NCBI GenBank assembly: GCA_032251435.1
Contig: JAVVEH010000001.1
Span: forward strand, 1 to 64,000
From: JAVVEH01 sp032251435
GTDB lineage: Bacteria; Verrucomicrobiota; Lentisphaeria; Oligosphaerales; MVZH01
DNA: 64,000 bases
Direction of reading: 5' to 3'
Position numbers and translations under genes: made by a program. Under the pieces are notes generated by a model. The model searched no databases. It was not told the DNA's origin and worked only from the letters and a program-made list of their open reading frames with translations. Shown in pieces: positions 8,189 through 16,144 of this stretch (position 1 is its first letter; each line of letters starts with the position of its first letter).

Positions 8189-8905
8189 ATGCTTATATTA
8201 GCCACAACCAGTAACCTCGTCTACGCCTTTCAAAACAGCGACCTGTTCGCCCGACTGATCATCGGCTTGCTGCTCCTGCTGTCGATTCAGGCGTGGACGA
8301 TCATGATTGACAAATGGCTGACTGTCTCCCACGCCCGTCGATCAAGCACAAAGTTTCTGCACCAATTCGCCACCTGCAAATCCGCCCTGGAAATGTTGAC
8401 GATCATGGATGGCCACAGCGGCCCCCTGGTCGAAGTGTATAAGGCCGGCATTTCTGATTTGGCTGACATCCTCGGCCTCAGCCAGATGTCTTTGGACCTT
8501 CACTTGCGGAATAAAACATTTCCCCGCCCCTTGTCTCCCTACGAGATTGACCGGGTGAGAAGCACCTTGGAACGGACGGTTTCGGCCAAAATCAATGAAT
8601 TGGAGGCCCGGCTGGGCTTACTCGGCACCGCCGTCACAGTCAGTCCTTTCCTCGGTTTGCTGGGAACGGTCTGGGGAGTCATGATCGCGTTTTGCGGCAT
8701 CGCCCGCACCGGCCGCCCGGACATCGGCGCCATGGCCCCGGGAATCAGCGGCGCGTTATTAACCACTGTTGTAGGGTTGCTGGTCGCCATTCCATCGGTG
8801 GTCGGGTTTAACGCGGTCACCAGCAGTGTCCGCCAAACCGTCACGAACATGGATAACTTTGTAGAGGACTTCGTCTCCCTCCTCAAATTGGAAGGGGGAG
8901 ACTGA
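8189..8905 (+). CDS. MotA/TolQ/ExbB-family proton channel subunit
   Basis: 238 residues with the family layout: one N-terminal membrane helix (about residues 18-36), a long cytoplasmic loop, and two C-terminal helices in the conserved block SPFLGLLGTVWGVM to GLLVAIPSVVGFNA. Together with the ExbD/TolR protein encoded next (one-base overlap of TGA and ATG) it forms an inner-membrane proton-driven motor that energises TonB-dependent receptors or the Tol envelope system. No TonB, TolA, TolB or Pal gene adjoins, so which of the two systems it serves cannot be told. The start is the ATG at 8189; an upstream GTG at 8156 would add a non-conserved leader. Confidence 0.93.
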   Translation: MLILATTSNLVYAFQNSDLFARLIIGLLLLLSIQAWTIMIDKWLTVSHARRSSTKFLHQFATCKSALEMLTIMDGHSGPLVEVYKAGISDLADILGLSQMSLDLHLRNKTFPRPLSPYEIDRVRSTLERTVSAKINELEARLGLLGTAVTVSPFLGLLGTVWGVMIAFCGIARTGRPDIGAMAPGISGALLTTVVGLLVAIPSVVGFNAVTSSVRQTVTNMDNFVEDFVSLLKLEGGD

Positions 8906-9309
8906 TGGCGCGGCGGCGTCACACAGCGATCGAGGGGTTCAGCGGTATTAACATTACCCCCCTCATGGACTTGACCTTTCTCCTGCTGATTGTCTTTATG
9001 ATCAGCGCGCCCATGCTGGAATACACGGTCAATGTCTCGCCCCCGAAAATGAACGCCGACCAGCCATCCGTGGAGGACAGTCTGCTGATCAGCCTGGATG
9101 CCAAGGGCAACATGATCCTGGATCGGACAATCCTTTCCCCGCCCGAACTAGCGTCCCGACTCGTCGAGACCCAGCAAAACACACCCGAGATTCCTGTTCT
9201 GATCCGCGCGCATGAAGACCGCCCCTACCGGGAAGTGATCGACATAATGAAGATGGTTCGATCCGCCCAATTATTAAACGTCTCATTGGTGACGCAAGCC
9301 GAAGAATAG
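8905..9309 (+). CDS. ExbD/TolR-family biopolymer transport protein
   Basis: 134 residues: a short basic N-terminus, a single membrane helix carrying the conserved aspartate (ITPLMDLTFLLLIVFMI, Asp22) that forms the proton path, and a periplasmic domain of about 95 residues ending with the usual strand-helix pattern. It overlaps the TolQ/ExbB gene by one base and must be translated with it. The partner TonB or TolA is not in the window. Confidence 0.93.
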   Translation: MARRRHTAIEGFSGINITPLMDLTFLLLIVFMISAPMLEYTVNVSPPKMNADQPSVEDSLLISLDAKGNMILDRTILSPPELASRLVETQQNTPEIPVLIRAHEDRPYREVIDIMKMVRSAQLLNVSLVTQAEE

Positions 9310-9475
9310 CGCCACCACCTTTCCACAAACCCCTTTTAATGTGCCTGTCGTTTGTGAATGACCACAAAAAATCGTTTCCAACGATGCGGGACGCGACTGG
9401 AAATGACAAAATGATGGATCATATTGGGGGCCTTGTCCAGCAGGTGTGAATCCGATTTGAGCGGATGGCTGCCTG

Positions 9476-9573
9476 TCCGCCTCTGGCGGAGAATTGACAT
9501 ACGCGACAGACTTTCCGCCGGAGGCGGACCCGCCTCAGACGGGAAAATCTGACAGATTGACAGTCTGTCGCGT
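9476..9573. repeat. broken tRNA-Leu copy split by a GC-rich palindrome
   Basis: Bases 9491-9513 repeat the D-arm to anticodon segment of the tRNA-Leu that starts at 9585 (GAATTGRCATACGCRACAGA then CTT), and 9544-9551 (AAAATCTG) continue it. Between them, inside what would be the anticodon loop, sits a 30-base GC-rich block (TCCGCCGGAGGCGGA plus a CGCCT/AGACGGG tail). A second TCCGCC-N3-GGCGGA hairpin lies at 9476-9490. The ends of the region also form a perfect 12-bp inverted repeat (9501-9512 with 9562-9573). Confidence 0.65.
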
Positions 9574-9584
9574 GAAGAATTGAC

Positions 9585-9671
9585 GCCCGGATGGCGGAAT
9601 TGGCATACGCAACAGACTTAAAATCTGTCGCCCGAAAGGGCTTGTGGGTTCGAGTCCCACTCCGGGTACCA
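9585..9671 (+). tRNA. tRNA-Leu (anticodon UAA)
   Basis: The 7-bp acceptor stem (GCCCGGA with TCCGGGT), D arm, anticodon stem ACAGA/TCTGT with loop CTTAAAA (anticodon TAA at 9619-9621), a long type II variable arm (CGCCCGAAAGGGCTT) and a T arm with GGTTCGAGTCC all fold as expected. Discriminator A is followed by an encoded CCA. The long variable arm and anticodon fix it as leucine. Confidence 0.97.
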
Positions 9672-10122
9672 TTTTAAGCACAAATCTGCATTTCCCTTGA
9701 TAGTCTACCAACCCCTGCAAAGTTTCATAACGGCCCAAAACGGCCCAAAAAATTTAAGCACGGATTGAAGGAACACGACCGGGAAACATTAACACCCTGC
9801 CCTTTTTCCAGGAGCTGACGGGCTCTAAACCAGGCCGGCCTCGATATCATCGCAGACATTATCCATGCCCACCTTTTCGAAGAATTTGGCCCGTCTCATT
9901 GGTCTCATCAACCCGGGTGATCATTCACTTGGGTACTGAACACAAGCACCGCGATACCTGAAGTGAACCCCATAGTGACTGGATATGGAATAAATGTCTT
10001 AATTATAACACTTTAAGTCTATTTTTGTCTGTCTTTGCCTGTTTTTATCCTGCATCCGTTAAACTTATATTTTCCCGCTTGCATCTTCCCCGCCGACTGG
10101 TAAATTACGGAAAAGGAAAATC
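9672..10122. other. intergenic region between tRNA-Leu and the aromatic leader
   Basis: No gene is recognised. A short direct repeat (AACGGCCCAAA twice, about 9730-9750) lies early in it. The last 120 bases are A/T-rich and probably contain the promoter of the pheA operon, but I cannot single out convincing -35/-10 boxes. Confidence 0.4.
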
Positions 10123-10191
10123 ATGACAGCCACCCGCTCTTATTTTTATTTTAGCGTTTACTTCTTTGCTTTTGCGAAGCGGGGTGTCTGA
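10123..10191 (+). CDS. Phe/Tyr-rich leader peptide of the pheA operon
   Basis: A 22-codon ORF with an AAAAGGAAAA ribosome site six bases upstream. Ten of the twelve residues in SYFYFSVYFFAF are hydrophobic or aromatic, with five Phe and three Tyr codons before codon 17, then a basic tail and TGA. Its last codons (10174-10184, GCGAAGCGGGG) are complementary to the left side and loop of the terminator that follows. This is the arrangement of a transcription-attenuation leader like pheL: a ribosome stalled for lack of charged tRNA-Phe or tRNA-Tyr would let the antiterminator form. Seen directly: the codons and complementary segments. Inferred: the mechanism. Confidence 0.85.
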   Translation: MTATRSYFYFSVYFFAFAKRGV

Positions 10192-10215
10192 GTTTGCTTG
10201 GATAACATCATGTGC

Positions 10216-10245
10216 GCCCCGCGGTCTTCGCGGGGCTTTTTTTTT
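10216..10245 (+). terminator. attenuator terminator of the pheA operon
   Basis: A perfect 8-bp stem (GCCCCGCG/CGCGGGGC) with a 5-base loop, followed by nine Ts. The competing antiterminator pairs GCGAAG-CGGGG of the leader (10174-10184) with CCCCG and CTTCGC of this element, leaving a 4-base bulge. A ribosome reaching the leader stop would cover the antiterminator arm and allow termination 90 bases before pheA. Confidence 0.88.
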
Positions 10246-10334
10246 GCGGCGCGCATTAGAAAATATCACTTCGGACCGTTCCGGGAGTCACCCGACAACG
10301 GTCAAAGGGGATTGATCCATAACACAAAGGAGTC

Positions 10335-11234
10335 ATGATGGAAACGCCGGTCATATGCGGGAAAAAAAGCGACATCACCGTCGCCATTCAGGGCGTGGCG
10401 GGGGCTTTTCATGACATCGCCGCCCGGCGCTATTTTGGTGATCACATTCGGCCCGTTGCCTCTGAAACCTTCGCTGATCTTTTCAATCACGTGTCGGCCG
10501 GGCGGGCTGATTTCGGTGTTGTCGCCATTGAAAATTCCGTCGCCGGCAGTTTACTGCCCAACTACACCCTGCTACGGGACGCGGGCCAACACATTCACGG
10601 TGAGATTTATTTGCGGATTTCTCAAAATCTTCTCGGGTTGCCCGGTCAAAAGATTGACGATTTGAAAGAGGTCCATTCCCATCCCATGGCCATCGCCCAA
10701 TCCCGCGTGTTCTTCGAAAAATACCCGCGGATAAAATTTGTTGAAGCGGCCGACACGGCTTCCAGCGCCGCCCGCATCGCCCGCGAGAAGCTACGTGACA
10801 TCGGCGGGATCGGCAGTGAGCTGGCGGCGGAAATTTACGGATTGGACATACTGGCGGCCGGGATTGAAACCAATCCCCGAAATTACACGCGCTTCTTGAT
10901 TGTGTCCCCTGACGCGTGTAAAGAGGACTGGGAAGAAGAGCCGGACAAAGCCTCGCTTTGTTTCACCCTGCCCCATAAAGTGGGCGCGCTTTCACATATT
11001 TTGGCCACGCTCGCTTTTTACGGCATTGATTTGACGAAGATCCAGTCTTTGCCCATTATTGGTAAAGAATGGGAGTATCTGTTTTACATTGATGTTGTTT
11101 TCACCGATTATGAACGCTATCGCCAGTCCATCACGGCCATCACTCCCCTTTGTGACACACTGGAGATTCTGGGTGAATACCATCAGGGTGACAACTCTTA
11201 CGAGCAAGTTCATCATCAACATCCGGAAGCGTAA
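10335..11234 (+). CDS. pheA: prephenate dehydratase
   Basis: Makes phenylpyruvate from prephenate, the committed step to phenylalanine. 299 residues without a chorismate mutase domain: catalytic PDT domain (about residues 14-195, with VAIENSVAG and NYTRFLIV, whose Thr-Arg-Phe is the catalytic motif) and a C-terminal ACT domain (about 205-285, TLPHKVGALSHIL and IQSLPI), the usual phenylalanine-binding feedback site. GGAG precedes two adjacent ATGs (10335 and 10338); either may be used. It is the first gene behind the Phe/Tyr attenuator and is followed by tyrA after five bases. Confidence 0.96.
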   Translation: MMETPVICGKKSDITVAIQGVAGAFHDIAARRYFGDHIRPVASETFADLFNHVSAGRADFGVVAIENSVAGSLLPNYTLLRDAGQHIHGEIYLRISQNLLGLPGQKIDDLKEVHSHPMAIAQSRVFFEKYPRIKFVEAADTASSAARIAREKLRDIGGIGSELAAEIYGLDILAAGIETNPRNYTRFLIVSPDACKEDWEEEPDKASLCFTLPHKVGALSHILATLAFYGIDLTKIQSLPIIGKEWEYLFYIDVVFTDYERYRQSITAITPLCDTLEILGEYHQGDNSYEQVHHQHPEA

Positions 11235-11239
11235 ACACT

Positions 11240-12085
11240 ATGAAAAAAACAGTGACTATCATCGGCTTGGGGCTTATTGGCGGGTCCATGGCGATTGATC
11301 TTCGGAAACGCGGATTCGCCGGAAAACTGATTGGCGTTGACATCAATCCCACGCATGCGGCCGCGGCGAAGACCATCGGGCTGATCGATGCTGAGATGAG
11401 TTTGGCCGAAGCGATGCCTCAGTCGGATTTAATCATTGTGGCGACTCCTGTCAACGCCACCATCAAGCTCTTGCCGGAGGTCTTGGATTTAGTGGATCGG
11501 CACGTGGTGACCGATGTGGCGTCAACAAAAGGAGAAATTGTCGCGGCAGTGACAAACCATCCCAAACGCCGACGGTTTGTCGCCTCACACCCGATGGCCG
11601 GAACGGAAAATTCCGGACCTTGGTCCGCTCTTTCAGGGCTGTATGATGGCAAGGCGGCGATCATCTGCGATTCACGGGATAGTGATGACGACGCCGTTGA
11701 TCTGGTTGAGCGCATGTATGCGGCGTTGTATATGCGGTGTCTGCGCATGGAATCCCATGAACACGATGTGCATGTGGCTTATGTGTCCCACATTTCCCAT
11801 GTCAGTTCTTTCGCTCTGGCCTTAACCGTTCTGGCAAAGGAAAAGGACAAAAAAAACATTTTTGACTTAGCCAGCGGGGGCTTCAGTTCAACCGTTCGTC
11901 TGGCCAAAAGCGGGTCGGCGATGTGGACACCTATTTTCATGAAAAACCGTGATAATGTCTTGACGGTTTTGGACACCTATTTAACCTATCTTAACCAGTT
12001 TAGAGAAGCGTTGCAACAAGGTGATGAAGAGCGGCTGGATGACCTGATCCGCGAAGCGAACACCATCCGCCGCGTATTAAATTGA
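11240..12085 (+). CDS. tyrA: prephenate dehydrogenase
   Basis: Oxidatively decarboxylates prephenate to 4-hydroxyphenylpyruvate for tyrosine. 281 residues: Rossmann NAD(P)-binding start (IIGLGLIGGSMA, residues 7-18), the conserved SHPMAGTENSG loop with the catalytic His, and an all-helical dimerisation domain. No ACT or mutase domain is attached. Five bases separate it from pheA, so it falls under the same attenuator; with pheA and the following DAHP synthase it covers entry into the shikimate pathway and both terminal branches. Confidence 0.96.
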   Translation: MKKTVTIIGLGLIGGSMAIDLRKRGFAGKLIGVDINPTHAAAAKTIGLIDAEMSLAEAMPQSDLIIVATPVNATIKLLPEVLDLVDRHVVTDVASTKGEIVAAVTNHPKRRRFVASHPMAGTENSGPWSALSGLYDGKAAIICDSRDSDDDAVDLVERMYAALYMRCLRMESHEHDVHVAYVSHISHVSSFALALTVLAKEKDKKNIFDLASGGFSSTVRLAKSGSAMWTPIFMKNRDNVLTVLDTYLTYLNQFREALQQGDEERLDDLIREANTIRRVLN

Positions 12086-12147
12086 TCTGAGAACATTTTG
12101 ATCTGAGAAAATTCACTGTCATCAATCATACATAAGGTTCACGTGTC

Positions 12148-13239
12148 ATGGAAGAAGCATTGACCAAAACCCCGGCGATGTCCGAGTGGGGCTTGGGACT
12201 GCCCGACGGGCCAGTTTGGATCGCCGGCCCTTGCAGCGCTGAAACGGAAGAGCAGGTGCTGAGCACCGCCCGGGGATTGGCGGCAACCGGTGTCCACATG
12301 TTCCGAGCGGGGATTTGGAAACCACGCACCCGGCCTGGATGCTTTGAGGGTGTGGGCTCGGAAGGGTTGCCATGGCTCAAGAAAGTCAAAGCGGAAACGG
12401 GGTTGCCCATCGCCATTGAAGTCGCTAATGTGAAACATGTTTACGAAGCCATGCGGGCGGGTGTGGATGTGGTCTGGATCGGTGCCCGCACCACGGTGAA
12501 TCCTTTCGCCGTTCAAGAAGTGGCGGACGCGCTGAAGGGTGTTGACATTCCCGTGATGGTTAAAAACCCGGTCAGCCCCGACTTGGAATTATGGATGGGG
12601 GCCATGGAACGTCTGGCGGCAGTGGGCATTAAAAAAATCGCGGCGCTTCACCGCGGATTCAAAGGGGTTCAAAAAAGCGCCACGCGTAATGAACCCATGT
12701 GGCAAGTGCCCATTGAATTGCGGCGGTGTCTGCCCAACCTGCCGATCATTTGCGACCCCAGTCACATTGCCGGCCGCCGGGATTTGATCGCGGAAATCAG
12801 CCAGCAAGCCATGGATTTGGACTTTGATGGTTTGATGATCGAAAGCCATTGCAATCCGGAAGCGGCGTGGAGTGACGCCTCACAGCAATTGACGCCGGAA
12901 GCCTTGGGGAAAATTCTGACGGCGATTATCATTCGGGAGCCGGAAGCCAAGGATGAGGATTTCAACCTGCAAGTCAGTCAATTGCGAACTCAACTGGACC
13001 AGTTGGATAATGACCTGATAAACCTGTTGTCAGACCGCATGGGGATTGTGGAAAAAATCGGTTTACTCAAGAAGAAGAGTAACGTCACGGTGCTCCAGGC
13101 CTCCCGGTGGGACGAGACACTTAAACAGGTCCGGCGGCATGGCGGTGAGCATGGCTTTGATGAAGCATTTGTGGACACCCTGTTCAAAACCATTCATCAA
13201 GAATCCATTAACCGTCAGGAAAAAGTCCTGCGCGAATAA
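12148..13239 (+). CDS. bifunctional DAHP synthase / chorismate mutase
   Basis: 363 residues. Residues 1-265 are a type I-beta (KDO8P synthase-like) DAHP synthase: IAGPCSAE, RAGIWKPRTRPG, VWIGARTT, CDPSHIAGRR and IESHCNPEAAWSDASQQLTPE. It condenses erythrose 4-phosphate and PEP. Residues from about 275 form an AroQ-type chorismate mutase (LRTQLDQLDNDLINLLSDRM, IGLLKKKS, ESINRQEKVL). The synthase-then-mutase order is known from Bacteroidetes, where the mutase domain also acts as a prephenate sensor. It is third in the attenuated operon, so one leader controls the first and last steps. A second, unrelated chorismate mutase is at 34286-35017. Confidence 0.95.
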   Translation: MEEALTKTPAMSEWGLGLPDGPVWIAGPCSAETEEQVLSTARGLAATGVHMFRAGIWKPRTRPGCFEGVGSEGLPWLKKVKAETGLPIAIEVANVKHVYEAMRAGVDVVWIGARTTVNPFAVQEVADALKGVDIPVMVKNPVSPDLELWMGAMERLAAVGIKKIAALHRGFKGVQKSATRNEPMWQVPIELRRCLPNLPIICDPSHIAGRRDLIAEISQQAMDLDFDGLMIESHCNPEAAWSDASQQLTPEALGKILTAIIIREPEAKDEDFNLQVSQLRTQLDQLDNDLINLLSDRMGIVEKIGLLKKKSNVTVLQASRWDETLKQVRRHGGEHGFDEAFVDTLFKTIHQESINRQEKVLRE

Positions 13240-13439
13240 CTCCGCCTGGTTCAGTTCCCGCTCTGGTGTTCCATGGAGCCATCATGCAATCGTTTGATTT
13301 GAAACATGTCGCGGTCACGGATCAATTCCGCCCCCCCCGGAATCCCTGCCTCTGGCATCGGTTTTAAAAAGCCGGCTTTCCGGAACGTCTTACTTTTACA
13401 ATCCGCCCTCATTCAGAAAACTGGAACCAAGGGTCGCCC

Positions 13440-14636
13440 ATGAAAGTTAAACCGGTTTTACGCTACCGGTCTCCCCGCTACCCGACACGCGAACAGCTCG
13501 AATCGCAGGCGCGATTATCACATGTGATCCCGAGCCGGTGGAAAGAAAACGCCGCGCTGATCGCGATTCTGACGGCGGCGCCGGCTCTGGCTCGATCCGA
13601 CGGCCCGGAAGCGGTAAAGAAGACTCCCGACTCGCTCGTCGCACCACTTTTCCAGCATGGCGCGGGCGAAACCCGTGGGGTTTACGGCACCACGTTCAGT
13701 ATCCTTCCGGTGCTGCTTTCTGAAGAAGACGCGCGTCAGGTGATCGAGGAGCAGTTGACCAAGGCCGGCCTGAATATGTCCCGGGGGAAAAAGAGCACGC
13801 ACCACATTTCAGTGATGACGGTCGATCCAAAAACCAAACAGCCGTCCGCCAAAAACGTGTCTTTAACCATGGATGGATATGATAGCAAATATGGTGTGGC
13901 CTATGAATTTCTTTCCGCCAACGATGGAAAGGAAACGGGCGGATCGGGAATTGAATTGGCCGGAAAGGTGCGGGACGCCTTAGCAAAAGAAGCTCCCGTC
14001 GGAATCCAGGCGATATTCTATGATCCGGCCCCGACAGTCTATGAGGGAATGGGACCTGCCGGAATCGGCCGAGCCATGTCCGGAATGACGCCATGCGAAG
14101 ATTTTGGCGAAACGACGCTGATACCCACCGGATTCTTTACCACACCATTTCTTGGGTCAAGCATACGAGTGGTTGTGGAAGGCAGACGGGTGACCCTGAG
14201 CAACAGCGACGGTTCCAAGCAAGCGGAATTGTCAGTTGGGCGGGAGACAGCTGTGATAAATGGAAAAACGTCCAAATTGCCAATACCCGCGGTGGAATAT
14301 GACGGGGTGATTTATCTCCCGTTCCAAGCTGTAGCCAACGCTCTGGACGTGGCGTTTTCCTGGGATAACCCGAGCGGTCAGCTGACAATCTCGCTGCCTG
14401 TTTACGAGGGAAGAGTGAAAAACGCCGACGGAGTTTTCGAACAGCGTTTTGAGGATCGGGATTTCAAAAGCCTCGTCACAACCCCGACCGGTGGGGAAAA
14501 TAAGAAACTGACATTCGCCTTCGTTGCCTGGGACGACAAAGCCACCCGGGCCTGGGCGAAGGCGGAAGCCAGACGGTTACTGCGACTGCAGGCCAGGGAT
14601 TTCGCGGCTTGGCTCAAGACTCAAGGCGTCATTTAA
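13440..14636 (+). CDS. stalk-domain (copper amine oxidase N-terminal-like) protein paired with a radical SAM enzyme
   Basis: 398 residues with AAGGG eight bases before the ATG. The N-terminus (PVLRYRSPRYPTREQL, then IPSRWKENAALIAILTAA) is an unusual basic segment and not a clean signal peptide. A middle region contains STHHISVMTVDP. Residues 241-319 match the stalk/copper amine oxidase N1 fold (VEGRRVTLSNSDG, then PAVEYDGVIYLPFQAVANALDVAFSW). It has a single cysteine, in GMTPCEDFGE. The radical SAM/SPASM gene starts 17 bases after its stop, so this protein is a candidate substrate or partner of that enzyme. The family recurs, I believe, as an unnamed protein beside such enzymes, but its function is not known to me. 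Confidence 0.7.
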   Translation: MKVKPVLRYRSPRYPTREQLESQARLSHVIPSRWKENAALIAILTAAPALARSDGPEAVKKTPDSLVAPLFQHGAGETRGVYGTTFSILPVLLSEEDARQVIEEQLTKAGLNMSRGKKSTHHISVMTVDPKTKQPSAKNVSLTMDGYDSKYGVAYEFLSANDGKETGGSGIELAGKVRDALAKEAPVGIQAIFYDPAPTVYEGMGPAGIGRAMSGMTPCEDFGETTLIPTGFFTTPFLGSSIRVVVEGRRVTLSNSDGSKQAELSVGRETAVINGKTSKLPIPAVEYDGVIYLPFQAVANALDVAFSWDNPSGQLTISLPVYEGRVKNADGVFEQRFEDRDFKSLVTTPTGGENKKLTFAFVAWDDKATRAWAKAEARRLLRLQARDFAAWLKTQGVI

Positions 14637-14653
14637 GGGTTTGTGAAAAAGAT

Positions 14654-15799
14654 ATGCACCTGACCCTTCACGTTACCAGCCGTTGCAATTTGCGTTGCGA
14701 CTATTGCTATGACGCCAGGCATCAAGGGGGCGACATGACGCCCGAGACGATGCGGGCGGCCGTGGCGTTCGCCTGTGAACAAACCCGCGGCACTGGCCAT
14801 GAAGACAGTATCGGTGTCAGCTTCTACGGGGGCGAGCCGCTACTGGTAAAAGACCTGATCGCTGAAACAGTGCGCCATTGCCGGAGCGTCACCGACCGCG
14901 CCGGACAATTATTCCACTTTAAAATCACCACGAACGGCATATTGCTGGATGAGGATTTTCTGACCGGCCCAGACACTCGAAACATTCTCGTGGCTCTGAG
15001 CCATGACGGCACTCAAAAAGCCCATGACACGCACCGTGTGGATCCCGCGGGAAATGGCACGTTCCAGCACTTGGACCATGTCACAAAGATACTTTTGCGG
15101 GAGAAACGCTATTCGCCGGTAATGCTGACAGTCACCCCGGCGACTGTTGATGACTATGCCGCGTCGGTGCGATATCTTTTCAACCGCGGGTTCCGGTATA
15201 TCATCTGCACGCTGGATTTTTCCGCCAACTGGACGCCTTTGAATCTGCGCGCGCTGAAACATCAGTACCGCCGCCTGGCAACCTGGTACGAAAAGGAAAT
15301 GGATAAGGAAAGTAAATTTTACTTCAGCCCGTTTGACACGAAGATTTCCTCACATATCAATCCCGGCAGTTGCCGGCATGGGCGCTGCGATTTTGGCCGC
15401 CGCCAGATTTCCGTGGCGCCCAACGGCCGTTTGTATCCCTGTGTGCAGTTTGTCGGGGACGGGGAGGATGACACGTATTGCGTCGGCGACGTGAGGCGAG
15501 GCCTGGACACTGATAAACACGCCGCCCTCTATGCCGAGAATCACGCCGCCAAACCAGCTTGCGCCGACTGCGCGGCGCGTGACCGGTGCAACCATTTCTG
15601 TGGCTGTCTGAACTGGCAGGTCACCGGCAGTCTGGGGGCTGTCGCTCCGGTGGTATGCGCCCATGAGCGCACTGTGCTGCCCATAACGGACAAACTAGCG
15701 GAAAGGCTCTTCCGCCACCGTAACAGTCTGTTTATTCAAAAACACTATAACGACGATTACCCTTTTCTTTCTCTGCTTGAAGATTCTCTCCAGGAATGA
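14654..15799 (+). CDS. radical SAM/SPASM protein-modifying enzyme
   Basis: 381 residues from the ATG at 14654; an in-frame extension back to 14609 would overlap the preceding gene. CNLRCDYC (Cys11, Cys15, Cys18) binds the radical-generating 4Fe-4S cluster, followed by SFYGGEPLL (the SAM-contacting GGEP motif). The C-terminal SPASM region has Cys in GSCRHGRCDFGRRQ, LYPCVQF, YCVGDV and the cluster CADCAARDRCNHFCGC, then a final VVCAHE, enough for two auxiliary clusters. Such enzymes usually modify a peptide or protein. Its length and layout also resemble anaerobic sulfatase-maturating enzymes, which matters because two Cys-type sulfatases are in the window; the adjacent stalk-domain protein favours a dedicated partner instead. 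Confidence 0.85.
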   Translation: MHLTLHVTSRCNLRCDYCYDARHQGGDMTPETMRAAVAFACEQTRGTGHEDSIGVSFYGGEPLLVKDLIAETVRHCRSVTDRAGQLFHFKITTNGILLDEDFLTGPDTRNILVALSHDGTQKAHDTHRVDPAGNGTFQHLDHVTKILLREKRYSPVMLTVTPATVDDYAASVRYLFNRGFRYIICTLDFSANWTPLNLRALKHQYRRLATWYEKEMDKESKFYFSPFDTKISSHINPGSCRHGRCDFGRRQISVAPNGRLYPCVQFVGDGEDDTYCVGDVRRGLDTDKHAALYAENHAAKPACADCAARDRCNHFCGCLNWQVTGSLGAVAPVVCAHERTVLPITDKLAERLFRHRNSLFIQKHYNDDYPFLSLLEDSLQE

Positions 15800-15812
15800 C
15801 CTTCACCCCCAT

Positions 15813-15971
15813 TTATTCCTCCCCCCCTCCCATCACACGGACCATCGGGTAAAAGCGGGTCAGTAAAAGCGGGTCCTCCGATTTTCTTTTATCGGGATTT
15901 TGATTGAATAATTCCACAACTTGACCGACTCGTTGTCGCACCTGTTTATTCGTTTTTAATCTTGTAGCCAT
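15813..15971 (-). CDS. small unrecognised ORF
   Basis: A 52-codon frame starting MATRLKTNKQVRQRVGQ and ending in a Gly-Glu tail. Its composition (basic N-terminal helix, then LLLTRFYPMVRV) is plausible for protein, and it lies in an otherwise empty 345-base stretch between the radical SAM gene and 16145. Two copies of AAAGCGGGTC lie inside. No homologue is recognised; it could be a gene remnant. Confidence 0.25.
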   Translation of the reverse strand: MATRLKTNKQVRQRVGQVVELFNQNPDKRKSEDPLLLTRFYPMVRVMGGGEE

Positions 15972-16144
15972 CTTACTTCAGGCGCTGTCCAGTCCTGAAA
16001 TCGTCAGCGGCCCCAGTGTTCGGCGATTTTGGCCAGTTGGTAGCCGGGGGCACCGTCAGATACTGGCATTAAAAGCAAATCGAGGACTGACAAACCCTAT
16101 ATGGCTGACCCGCCTTTGCTTACGTTTTTACTCCTGAGCTTTTA

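Noticed and set aside
9535..9738. Minus-strand ORF with VPGVGLEPTSPFGRQ
   Set aside because: It is the complement of the tRNA-Leu gene, a well-known kind of spurious ORF.
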